A stretch of 64,000 bases of DNA from Acanthopleura granulata (lineage: Eukaryota > Mollusca > Polyplacophora > Chitonida > Chitonidae), in contig JABBOT010000001.1 in assembly GCA_016165875.1 (NCBI GenBank), positions 15,382,330 to 15,446,329 on the forward strand, read 5' to 3'. Each line of letters starts with the position of its first letter. The first letter of the stretch is position 1. The notes beneath the pieces are model-generated. The model did no database searches. It was not told where the DNA came from and was given only the letters and a program-made list of their open reading frames with translations. Of the stretch, positions 38,140 through 51,000 are shown one piece after another. The translations under genes and the position numbers were made by a program.

Positions 38140-38700
38140 TGTGTTAAATGTGATGACAACACAACGCTTTGAGTAATTCTGGACCAGTGCTATATACATC
38201 ATTGAAGTTTTGTACCAAATTCTGTTGAAGCCGCAATGCTAGGGGAGGTGTAAGTTGACACTATGGATGCCCTCAGTAATACATGAACAGTTAGAACAAA
38301 ACGCTGATTCGAGCTGACAAAAGACTGGGTTTCATCGGTAGCGTATGGTAACTCTCTGATTCTAAGCCGGGGTAAGGGCCGTATATTCATTGTTGAATAC
38401 TTCAGACTGCCATGATACATGATCAGTTTTCAATCAAAGCGCAACTCAGGCTACCGGTATATATTCTGGTTAAGTTCACTTATATACCAGCATGGCATAT
38501 ACACAATTTGGATACTGATTAATGCGTCAAGAGCATTCCTTGCGTCTTCCCGTCATCACTGAAAACTTCTGCTTATCTTTGAATGAATCCATCATAACTT
38601 CTTACTTTATATACTTTCTTAGTTGTTAGATGGTTTAATTGCGTTGTATGTTGTTTTGGAAATCGGTCTTGCGATCATTGACCCGGAGAGTTCATCTTAG
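38140..38700 (+). repeat. dispersed repeat cluster
   Basis: 38,140-38,305 matches 17,945-18,109; 38,555-38,700 matches 35,620-35,760. Together with 36.25 and 37.96 kb, this shows that 35.5-38.7 kb is a patchwork of related repeats. Confidence 0.5.
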
Positions 38701-41700
38701 TTCACTGGTGATGCAAATGTTTGTTTTTTTATTTGCTTTGATTCCCGGGGTCCTCGCCCACAATCCACTGAATTCCACTCCGCCTTTTGTGCCAGTATAT
38801 TTTACCTGATAACCCGAGCCCAAAAAGGCAAGAAGTACTTCACGGCCTTCTCCATTGGCAGAATATTTCTTAATATACATGATATTACTTGGGGGTTTCT
38901 CCCCTTATATATGTATATATATATATATATATACATAGGTACATATGTACCTATACTGGTATGGCCGCAGATATTTCATATATATATATCTATTGTCATA
39001 CATGTATTTTTACAGGAGCAAGTCTTTGCCGGTTCCCTGCTACCTCCCATGGCCGTAGTCTCGTCTGACCTTATATAAATAGCAGGTTTAACCACAATAT
39101 GATTTATACACATTTACAGCAACACATTAAATGCACCTGCATGGCTGTCCATAATAACAGTATTTACGTTTATCTCCGGCAGGCCTGAAAACATGTGAAC
39201 ATAGGGATTTGCCTATTTCTTCACCGAAGCCATATGTTTGCAAACCTTGTGAGGTATTGTTGGTGAATAACAGCTTTTACAGCCCCTTCAAAGCCATAAC
39301 AACACGCGTGAATTGCATGTAATATATTAAGAACAGCACAACCGTAACATCAGAATTTTTTTATAAATTGTTATCTAGAGGTTGCTTTATGCAACACACA
39401 CAGGCCCATCTCGTTGTTCTCTTTGCAGGTTGTGATGCGGCCACGGGCTCAAATAGAGCTTTTGCCGACTGGGCTAGAGAGTTAATCAAAACACATGGCG
39501 GTTATGTCTGACGAAGCCTGGTGAAGGTTTTATTTCAAGTGAAATACTTTTCGCACTGTGTTAAATACCAATCAAATATAAATGAAACAAATATTTCACA
39601 TATTCATTTCTCGAAACGGCAACATTCTACGATTTCAAAAGGAACACACAGCATGCATACATCAAAGCGGCCTGCACGCTATCAACTGGCAAAACGTTAT
39701 TGCCCAATAAAAGTTTTGGAAAGCTAAAATTTCCAGAAAATGACACAATCGATTGACACAGCAAAAATGTTGGGTTTTTATTGTATTTTTTATTACGACA
39801 CAGATAAGGCAGCATCAGTATATCTGCATGGGTTGTTCTCAAGCTTATAGTGTCCTAAACAAGACAGCCAAGTATTCACCTCAATCCACCTCACTCCTCT
39901 GATGCTTTCTACATCAGCTTTTGTAGCAAAGAAAAGCACCGTGCATGTCAATCGCAGGCGTTCTCTATGTTTTTATGGCGCGGATATTTATACACATCCA
40001 ACCAAGTTCATGTATATATATATATATATATATATATACACGTCCAAAATCGTACTAAGATAAAGGATGTATGACATGCTTGCAGGCACAGTTAAAACAA
40101 GACCAGTTTCCACCAAGTCACTGCCTGCACGTGCAGAAACATTTAAAATGAAGGAAGCCCATATTGTTAATCATGTGGTATACAAAAACATTGTAGTCAA
40201 CCGTACAGTGCTTACACGTGCACAAAATCCCCTGACTTCAAACCTTAGAGTGCCCTCAACCAGGTCCTGTTTATCGTCTAGGTTATGCAATGTTCTAATG
40301 CTATCTATCCATGACTGTCATATACATGATGGCTTACAAAACCTAACATAGACACAAAGGATACAATGTCATGATGATACAAGGCAATTTGACCAACAAA
40401 CAAAATGAACGGGAACACTCGCGAAAAACAACAGCTGAACATTACAACGAGGGAACAGTGCACAAAAGAACGGCTTTGTCCTTCACAGTTTTCGAAAAAT
40501 ATCAATACATTCTGCGAGGATTATTCCAGCAAACCTCATCACAGAAAGAGCACTAGTGTACAACGTGTACTCGATGCAGAATAGCTGTCACTATGGCTCA
40601 GCAGGGAGAATTGGTATGACAAAACGTATACTACACAGCTATTGTACAGATTTGTATATAACAACAGCATCATATATAACCTTATGAGCATTATGACAAT
40701 ATAACATGCTGATGTTTTATAGTAGGTCCTCCCCACATTAACAATGATACAAAAAGCAGAGAACTCCATAATACATGCAGCGCATCGAGCTGTGTAATAG
40801 CGTCAACAGCTTCTTGGAGCCATAGTCTGGTTGTATACAGTGTAAATATACAAAGTAAAAAAAAAAAATACATAAATATTCATATGGTTTATATTCTTAG
40901 TGGTGTCTAATGCAACTGGCAAAATCTGCATAGCCAAATTAGTTTAACTATTATCGTCACGTGAACTTTCTTAACCATACCCGTTCGGTTATTTGTTAAT
41001 TATTAAACCTTTGTATAGATTGTCCACAATCCACTTGTAAAGCACAGCCCCCGTGTCTTGGACTTCAAAATTATGCATATATATTTATATATATATATAC
41101 ATAAATACATATATATTATGGAAATATGAAATCTTCTGCAGAGAATTAGCACTAATATATTTACAATTAAGAAATACAGCTTTGATCATGTCAAATTGTG
41201 TCTCTGATGTCAACCTATTTCTCCATAAATCTAAGTCTTCATATATCCCAAGAGTGCTGTAACCTCCACAAGTACACATGCAGAAACCCGTTTTACAAAC
41301 AGCATGTGTAAGTTATGCCAAACTTGTCATGATGACACATACTGTCGAAATACATGGTTACCTTTGACTTAGCATCACATTCTCTTCGTAAAACGGGCCC
41401 TGGCTCCTAATAAGTACAAGGAACCCACCACACAGGAGCATTGCAATTACCCTCCTCTAACTCAAATGACGCCATTACATTAAATTCTGCTTAGTCGAAA
41501 GCGAAATAAGTACACACTACCGAGGAGTTGCATTTTGCAGGGGTTGGCAGTCGTACTGGAGTACTGTACAGTTTTATACGGACAGCATTTCATATATCAT
41601 GGCAACTTTCCCACGTAGGCGAAACAGCTGGTTAACTTAATGGTGACATGTCTTCTATGTCCAGTATTTACTTGTTGAAAATTCAATAGTTCTATTATCA

Positions 41701-44700
41701 ACCTTTTTCTGTTCTGTTTTATATCATATGTATCACTGGACACTCAGATCGGGGCATCGCAACTCTCAGCTGAGATTCAGTGTGTACTCCTGCCTGTGTT
41801 TTCATCATATTCACATAAAGGCTATCGATGACAGCAATTCCATTTACATGCATGGAGGGCCAACAATGTACACAATATTACTATAATTCTTCACATGTGA
41901 TATTACAATTATTCCTATCATTATACATATCGACTATTTCTTGTTTACTTCCTTGACAACTTTAAGACCCATAATTAATATTGGAATATGTCTTCTTTCA
42001 TCATTAATAATCAAAAGTCATACAAACAAAGACAAGGATAAAATAGGGTGCCAGTACTTCACACACAGCCTGTGTTTGCTAGTTGGTGCTCAGACAAAAT
42101 CAAAATAACGTAAACCATTGCTACAAGACTGATATAACAGACAGAAATGACGTGTCTCCAATACTCATGGACATAACGCACACAGTACATAGTAAATATG
42201 ATAGCGTTCGTGATACCATACTAAGATCTCTACAGCCAAACTAACACCCAACTGCATGTGAAGGAATAAATATATATGTACACAGTTTAACTTATTTCCG
42301 TCAAGTCAGATCACAATAACATGAATGAAACATCCCGATACACAAAACTACAATAATACAAGTGAGAATGTTGGCGAAAGAGCAGACTGCCAAATCCTGC
42401 TTTAAGTCACGTCTTGTCTCTTGTGCCCTTCACTGACAGGGGAGATAATCCATTCATAAGGCATTTCGCCCCAACCTGAGGTCACATCATGCATGAATTG
42501 TCATGCTGTCGTACAAGGCTTTACACAAGCGTCCCTGAGCCAAAATGTCAACCTTGTCTAAAATATACTTAACTTTCAAAGATACAATTAATACAGTCTT
42601 CACATTTGTCTTTCACAATGTATGAATGATAAGCATATAGGGCTATCCAACAGAACACAATTCATTTCCACTTTAAACTTGGTGACTTGACTAGATTTGC
42701 TGTCAAGTGGAGCAATTAACTATACACAAATGAAGAATTCGTCGAGAGCCTCTAAACTAACGAGGTATGATGTGATAACATTGATAAAATTCAGTGAATT
42801 TTAATGCATGTTATATCTTTAAGAGTAGAAAATAGCATTAACAATTATGTACTACTGATTCAATTCGTAGACACAACTTTATTAAACAATCCTTAACAAC
42901 ATTTTTGTAACAGTCTTGGACACATCAAAGCACAAATCCTTAGAACATCAGTCTGAGAAATATGAACACAAGAGCACTATACCAAAACAATACTGACACT
43001 ATCGTTGATTACAGACCAGCTATATCATAACACATATCTCCACTAAAAAATGACAACAAAAGGCCAATTTCTTTTCTTATAATAAATATGCATGTATTTT
43101 ACACATAATAAACACAAATAATTCAAATTCAATATATAATAATACATCAACAAATAAAGAGGAGAAACTGCATGCTATATCTCCACAACAATGCAAATGA
43201 ACACAATGTTCACTCAGAGCTGAACAAAGAGCGACAACTGACATTCCACTAGGTTTTACTCAACATATAATTATCCGGTGATCTTATTTTTGATACAACC
43301 AATGGGCTGGTTGTCAAAGCTGGAATAAAATGACATGAATTATTACATTTACCTACTGCACCTACCCTCTAAATCTAGCAAAGACAGTTTAGTATCAACT
43401 GGACTTCAGATCAACCCTCCAATATGTAAGAAGTGACTTGTGTACATACTGCATCTTCTTGAACATTTAGGTCAAATAGTAAAATAAATCTTTGTAATAC
43501 AGTGTTATCACACATCTGTTTTTTGTTGGGTTTTTTTTTTGCATTATTTTGTTGTGCTCAATAATTCTAAATTTCTACCGGACGTAAAAATGACAGACCT
43601 GAACTCTTCCAATTATTCCATCTCCTTACCACATCTGTGGCGTATCACAGTCATTCTACCCTTACATGAGCAAGTGGTTGGCTTATATCTATCCCCCTTA
43701 TATTTCCACATATCCCCCAGTCTCCTGACAGCCTCCATGGTAGGTGATATCACAGATCCCAATTTTCAGTGAACGTTCCTTTGGTAAATAAGCATGCAGT
43801 GTGCTTCTTTAATATCCTTGAGGTACTTTGTGAACACCCTATCAAAAGCATGATGCTCTAATTTTTCACATTTAAATTAAACAAACCTAATGTGTTGTGT
43901 CATTCACTGATGATAATATACACAGGTGTCCATTCAAAACTGGTATTTTGCCCTTGGGCAAATCTACATCCATGAGAAAATCTTATTACTATAATTACTC
44001 CATTCGTGTGACTTATCCTAATTATGGATTTTGTCCCTTGGCTATATCCCAAATCATTTCTCTGTCAATTTACCTGGCAAAATACAATACATTCCCACCG
44101 AACAGTGTAGCCCATGTCAATGAATCCCCGAGTTGAGCACCAATGTCACCCTAACACTCCCTGAGCTTAACTGCAGGTCTCACCTAATTCTCACCTGACA
44201 ATCCTAATATGGAAATAAGCTGCCCTTCATCATTATCACAAACTACTTAAACCTGTACACAACACAGCACAGCCCATACATCACTGGCTTCCATAAATTT
44301 CACATTTCATCACATAAACCATTGTATTAGTGCATGTAAAACAATATGCTTATTATTTGGGAAACGAGTTCCACAAATGTCTAATGGTTAATTTCTGGAT
44401 ATTTAGAATGTATTTATCGCTAAAATTTAAACACAGAAACAGTGTATAGCTTGTAAATCTCTCATTAACATTAAACAAATCATAATCACATGAGTGAAAT
44501 AACATCTTCGTACAAGTTGTCTCTATTCAGGATGACTGACTAGATATTTAACTTTGCAGGTGCAATTTACATGGTAACGAGACTTATTTTCACTACACAT
44601 ATACATAAGGTGGGTCTTGGAAACAAATACCATCATATTTCTAACCTAATTTATTACTATATTGCCTTGGATACCTGGCGTCCATTGTTATGAAGCAGTC

Positions 44701-44919
44701 ATAGCTTGTACTGCACGTCCTTGGGAACACTTAGAGAAGATATTTGACCTCAAGGTAAGTGCACTTGATGCAGTGTCGAGTCCGCTTGGGAAAACAGACG
44801 GCAACAATGTAACCATGTAATAGGAGAGAGATTATGAAACCATATTTCACTATGAATAGCACTACAATCTGAACACAAGTTTGATGCACAAAGCTGTGAC
44901 TGTAAATAGTTCTGTGAAA
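38701..44919. other. non-coding; right part may be CREBRF 3' UTR
   Basis: A+T-rich DNA with (AT)n tracts at 38,906-38,934, 40,014-40,037 and 41,075-41,120, and no coding frame that I can support. Because the CREBRF stop is at 44,920, the part just left of it is that gene's 3' UTR. Its length cannot be set by eye, since AATAAA-type signals (TTTATT on the plus strand) are frequent. Confidence 0.5.
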
Positions 44920-45014
44920 TTACAGCAAGTCCTGGACTCCTTTAATCTCTCCACAGTTGACCTGTTTGATCACCTTGTTCACAAACTCTGTGGTGTGGCC
45001 CGCTATCATGCTCT
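44920..45014 (-). CDS. CREBRF terminal coding exon
   Basis: The acceptor 'gatttcag' precedes 45,014. The exon completes a glutamine codon and reads a C-terminal helix containing [11 protein letters not shown], matching the vertebrate GQTSEFVNQVL block, then stops with TAA at 44,922-44,920. Confidence 0.9.
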
Positions 45015-48000
45015 CTGAAATCACAAGTAAAAAATACATATATGTAAAGCATCACAGACAGTTACCAAACACAAAAAAGCAACATTCCGAATTCACAAAA
45101 TCTGTTGATAGAAACCTTCCACAAATCATTTCATAGAATTATGGTCCCATTATAAATCTGATTTATAATTTTATAACAGAGCTTAGGAGTGCTGCCTCAA
45201 TGAAACATGATGCTGAAGACACCTCCTCGCAACCACACACAAATCCGAGTACACTGAACCAACTCCGCACAATCCCTCACAGCAACATTCCGAGATGTGA
45301 AGTACAATTTGGACAGTTCACACAGGAGATACTTTATGTTAGAACCAACAGCAGAGTCATTAACCTGATCCTCATTGGTGATGACAATAAAATCTACACC
45401 ATGTTAACAATGTTGATAATTTAACAAGACATGCAAAAACTGGTATAAATTCTTTTTTAGTACAAGTTCTGAGACTGTTACAGTGAGGCTGATATGATAA
45501 AGTATGTATTTTTCCAACAATCCCTTTAATAAAGTTGTCACTCCCAGTGTGATTCTTTCCTTACAGTCACTGCACGTCGTTATTTATTTATTTGATGAAT
45601 ACTCAAGAATACTTCACTTATGCAATGCCAGCCAGCATTATGGTGGAAGGAAACTGGGCAGAGCCTGGGGAAACCCATGACCATCCACAGGTTGCTGGCC
45701 GACCTTCCCACGTACAACTGGAGAGGAAGCCAGCATGAGCTGGGCTTGAATTCACAGCGAGCGCACCCACTTCATGTGTCTACAGCATACTCCAGGGAGG
45801 CACTTTTGGGAGGTGCTCTTATGATGCTCATATATGTACTTACGTGATCGTGCTTGAATGAGGTTCTCCAGTTTGCTGGTCAAACTCTCTTTGTCATCAT
45901 CATCTGCATTGTTCACTCTTTTGACAATTTCTGCCTTCATCAGTGATAACACTTCCATCAGATGACCTGGGGAAAAATAAAAGAACAGCAATTATGAATC
46001 AAAAACACACACAGAGGATAAAGCTTTATTTTCAATTTAAGTTCAATTCAACATACAAGAAACAAAACGTTCCACATAACCATGCAACTGATATTTGGCT
46101 AATGTTAATATATGGTTTACTTTCTTACTTAACCTCTAATAAATGTGTGGGAATAAAAATGACCTTCTAAATTTTATTGACGCAAATGACATTTGTGTGT
46201 TTGTTAACTGATTCCAATATCATGACAAGTATATCTATTTAAGTGGCAAAACTGACAAATGCTTTCATGAATTCAATGTTGAAAGTCCACTAAATAGGAA
46301 ATTACATTCACCTGTCAAAACACACTACATGTACTTACTATGCTCTCGTTCCAGACCCATCAGTTTCACTTTATTAGCTTCATGTTGTGCTTTCTTTTTA
46401 AGTCTGCAAGCTCTGTAAAACAAAACATAACAAACACATTATACAATGTATACATAACATATTTCAAGGTTTTAATAATCTTTGTTTTCAAGCACACTCA
46501 AGGACCACTCCTTTCAAGTACAAACTCCACGTGGTGTTCAGTGGATACTAGTTTGTAGATACAGATTATTTCCATTTCTTTAAAACAGAACTTAACACTG
46601 AAAAATCAAGTACATATTCTTTCAAGGACTTATGTCAAATTAATTCATCAAGGTCTTGAAAGCCTTCAACAAAATTCACCACTTTCACAGCTTTTAAAGG
46701 CCAATGAGAAAATTAGTATTAATAGAGGTGTACCAGAGTAAGATAGACCAGAATTTAACTTAGCAACACCAAGCTACATAGCATTCAGTGAGACAGACCA
46801 GAGCTGATCGTTCTTTTCTTGACAAATGCATTCATTTCTTGTACACTTTGTCATTTTATCTCACGTGCTGTAATTCTGAGTAATTCACAATCACAGAGGC
46901 CCACTCATTACCCAAGGGATACACTTGCCTGAAAAAAACAGTCAAAACACTAGTAAGACTTATTGGCAGTAAATACATATATCCCCTTACCTTGATGCCA
47001 GCTTGTTTTTCTCCTTCCTTGATTTCGCTCGGATCGCTGATGGCAGGTCATTGAGGGGCCCATATTCATTAATAAGCTTGTTTAACTTTTTCAGTTCATT
47101 GCCAATCTGGCAGAGTTTCTTCGGGTTGGGGTACACATTGTTTCCGTCCCCTCTGCGAGCTTTGCCCCCATGGGTAATACCAGGTACCCTATACTCTGGG
47201 TCAAACACAGGGTCCTCAAAATTGTGCAACACATGGGGGTCAGCATTGTCCAGGGACAAACACAGTTTTTTGCCCTTTGGGCCTTTGGACTGGACATTGT
47301 ACTGCCAGAAGTACTGTTTCTCTTTTGATTTGGCTGATCCTGGTGAGGTAATTAATGAGTTTTCGCTATCACTGGAATCTGTGCGGAAGAAACAAGAGAG
47401 ACAATTAGTACCACAGGTAAAGAAAAATAAATCGAGAATAGCTAGGTAACTCAAAGTCACAACATGCTAAGCGCTATCTCTGAAGTCATAATCCGTATGA
47501 TTAGTTAATCACTATCCCAAAATTTACTATGCCCCAATTCACATGTAACAGATCCCCTATGCTAGTAACAAACCAGATGGATACAGACGTGATCATAAAG
47601 ACCATTTAACATGACACAGCACAGGCTTTTTCACTTGCTGACGGGAGATACATGATCACATTAGCCATTAATGACCCCTTGAGCAGTCAGGGTTATGTCT
47701 AGATAACACAATAAAATAATATTTTTTTGTACCATTAATCCCTTAAGATGATTTCCAGTTTTTCATAAACATAACCTTCTTTACAGAGTTTATCAGATTT
47801 AAATAGAAAGCTACCACATGTATGTCTATTTAAGTTAACCTACTTACTTTCTCCTACTGAGAAAAATTAGAATTCCCACATCACCATTCATTTTTTTTGT
47901 TCATTTTTTTTTTTTCAAGGTACATGTACATGAACATAATCAGTCTAGAGATCAAGTATGTGTAGATGTTGTAGCACATGGATCTGTTAAGACTGATATG

Positions 48001-51000
48001 CGCTGGAGCAGATCTGTATACATATTGCATGAATGTGCTTACCTTGATCTGAAGGAACATCCCCTTCCTCATACCCATCACTGTCATCACTCTCATTATA
48101 ATCCCTTGTCTCCAGCTCCTCCAATGAAGTGATCATTGAACTGTTTGAATCTGAAATTCACACACAAATGATATAAATCAGACCTAGTAAACAGTGCATA
48201 AATGTCACTCACTCACAATGCATATTAGTATTACTAGTAGCTATTACTGGAGTATGTACAGAGTATATTCATCACAGAACTGATAATTGGATTAGAAAAG
48301 ACAACAGCATATTAAGTGGCTCTTGATTCCTTCTTTCCTGTCACCAGCCTGCACACTGTTTTAAGCCCAGCATGGAAACTCATCACTTTTTTGCCAGATA
48401 TTGTCACACGTGGCATGGTAATAAAATGTAATACTGTTCTCCTGCCCACACTAACTTTTCCAGAACATTCTGATGGGAAAGAGGAAATCAAGTGTAACTG
48501 GCTTTAATGTTGACAAGTATTACCCCCCAGTCCACTAATCCAACTTTTTAAAAATCTTCTGGAATTTTGTAAACGATTGTTCTGGGTATCTAAAAAAAAA
48601 AACCACCTGATCAGTAACTGCAGTATGTAAACAAACTGTACAATCCATTTTGACTGGTAGATGAAATGAAGCCTACTTGAACAAGAACCAGCAGAGACAG
48701 GTTTAAGTAATTATTGATTGAACTGAACTGAACACAAAGGTAACACAAAAACTGAAATTTATCAGGATACCAGTTGTCAGTCAAACAACAGTGGCAAACA
48801 CCCATACAGTACACATAGTACAGGCTAGGATAAATCAATGGCAGACGTTGTTGTACCCTGAAGTGTGTTAGTAGGTCAGAGGGAAGGAAAATTACTGGTG
48901 AGGTGCCAATGACCTGAAGCAGGTCTGGTTGACCCGCTTCTCGGTGGCTATAGGATCTCCATTACAAATACCACACCTAATGAATCATCCAAGTCACCAT
49001 GACTAAATAATATCCAACAGCAAAACTGGAGAGAACAAAATGCATTACTCTGCTTCAATGTGGAAAGCCCACACCCTATCACATTTACAGCATCTGGTTG
49101 TGAATGAGGTTACATGTGCTTGAAGCATTCTACCAGTGCGACTGTACTCTAATTCAATAACAAAATGAGCTGATCTCATACCTGTACATGTGTATGAACA
49201 TGTGTCACAAATGCGACAAAACAAAAATGTCTGAATGTAACCTATATTCTGTCACACCTCCTTGTTCATGCATACAATTAAAACCTGTTTTTGAACCTAT
49301 TCTTGAGTTCACTTGTTAACCAATTCAGGACTGAATAACTCTTTCATGTTCGATCCAGAGATATATTTTAACAGTATCTCGGTTTTCAATTTTTATCTCA
49401 GGAAACACGTGTATCTTGAATACAATACTGAAATCTCACCATGGCAGGCTTTATTCCTCTCTTTCTATCTGTCTATACATTGAATACTACAACACTCCAG
49501 CACAAGTATTAATTACTTCCCATGTATGCACATAATGTGTATGTACTGGTCTTTAGGGTTTCCACTTGTAGACTTATTACTCCTGTAACAGTTCAAGATA
49601 TCCAGAGGTTCTGAATATCTATGTGGCTTAAGTTTGTAACAGAAAACAACATGAAAAGAAGGTCACAGGTTGTTGTCAGTAAGTCCACATGGTGGACTGC
49701 ATATAAACATGCTTATATGTATGCCACCTAGATTAACTGTTACCATTTCACACAGCTCTCATAAATTATTTTTCTGCTATTTTGGCATCAAACACATGAA
49801 ACTATGAAAAAAAAAGAAAAATCCCTCTCTCATTTTAGAGTGTAACTATGCCAGCCTGTTAAATGAAACAAGCAGATGTAATTTGCATGCATATTCATGG
49901 TTTACTGGAAATAACTGAATCTCTATACTTTATACAGGTTGTGCATGTCCATAATGATATGCGCCTAACTATGAACACAATGTGATAAACTATTTAACTA
50001 AATGCTGGGATTTTTTTCTTTGTGCAACACAAGAAAGCATGAATGTAAATGTACGTCTTGTACATTCAAGTACATACAGGATAATTGGGTCTTTCAGCCA
50101 TATGGATGTGCTGGACCTTGGTTACATATATTGTCTACAAACATAACACAAAACCTTGAACTACAGTCTAGGTACCTGGTACAGTTGATTACTTACTCTG
50201 GTTTTCATTTACATATAGTTTGTATAAAAGTGAAAACTACAAATACTTATTTGTACACATAGTCCTTGGAAAGGATGAAAACTTAACACCATCACATCAG
50301 ATGGCCTCATTTTCTGTCAAGGTCAGAAGAGATTAATGTCTGATATACATGCATAGCCCAAAGAAAGGATTTACAAATTAAACAAACAGCCTTCAGACAG
50401 GATGAAAACCGTGCATGTTGTTCTTGTAATAAATGCACATGTATGTCTTCCCTTCCAGAAGTATATCTCCAAAAAGGGCCATACTATAAACTTTTCATCA
50501 AACTTTACATGGAATTTCTTTTTTACTTTTCTCTCCATGTTAATTTCTTTAAAATCTATGTCATTAGCACAAATAAAAAAATATATTTGTGCACAGACTG
50601 ACTCTATTTTTTGCAATTGGGTTGTGTTACCTGCAATAGAATTTTGACATCCTTACCACAACACTGGGGGTGTAAACAAAAGTAAAATTCCTCCATACAT
50701 CTGAAAAGGAACTTCATCTGCAACACTTTCTGGGAACAAAATATTCCCGCACATTGCTTTTCAAGGTAACCTTGTTTCACTTTCAATATTCAAATTCTCA
50801 CCTAATCGTTCTCTTTTAATCCGTAATGATGGATCTGCACGATCGGCTGAGGCATGCAGAAACTGTTTGATTTCTTCCCACTTCTGATCAACACTGTGAG
50901 AACTCTGCTCTCCCGGGGCCTGGGATTTGCTCACTGAAGCAGTCACTGCGCGTTTGGAAGGGGACACAGGTGGGCTGATATTAGGGTTCTCAGTCTTAAT

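Noticed and set aside
47003..47449. 148-codon plus-strand frame
   Set aside because: Antisense shadow of the conserved CREBRF exon.
50655..50698. Extra CREBRF exon with good-looking splice sites
   Set aside because: Its 44-nt length would break the frame into the acidic exon.
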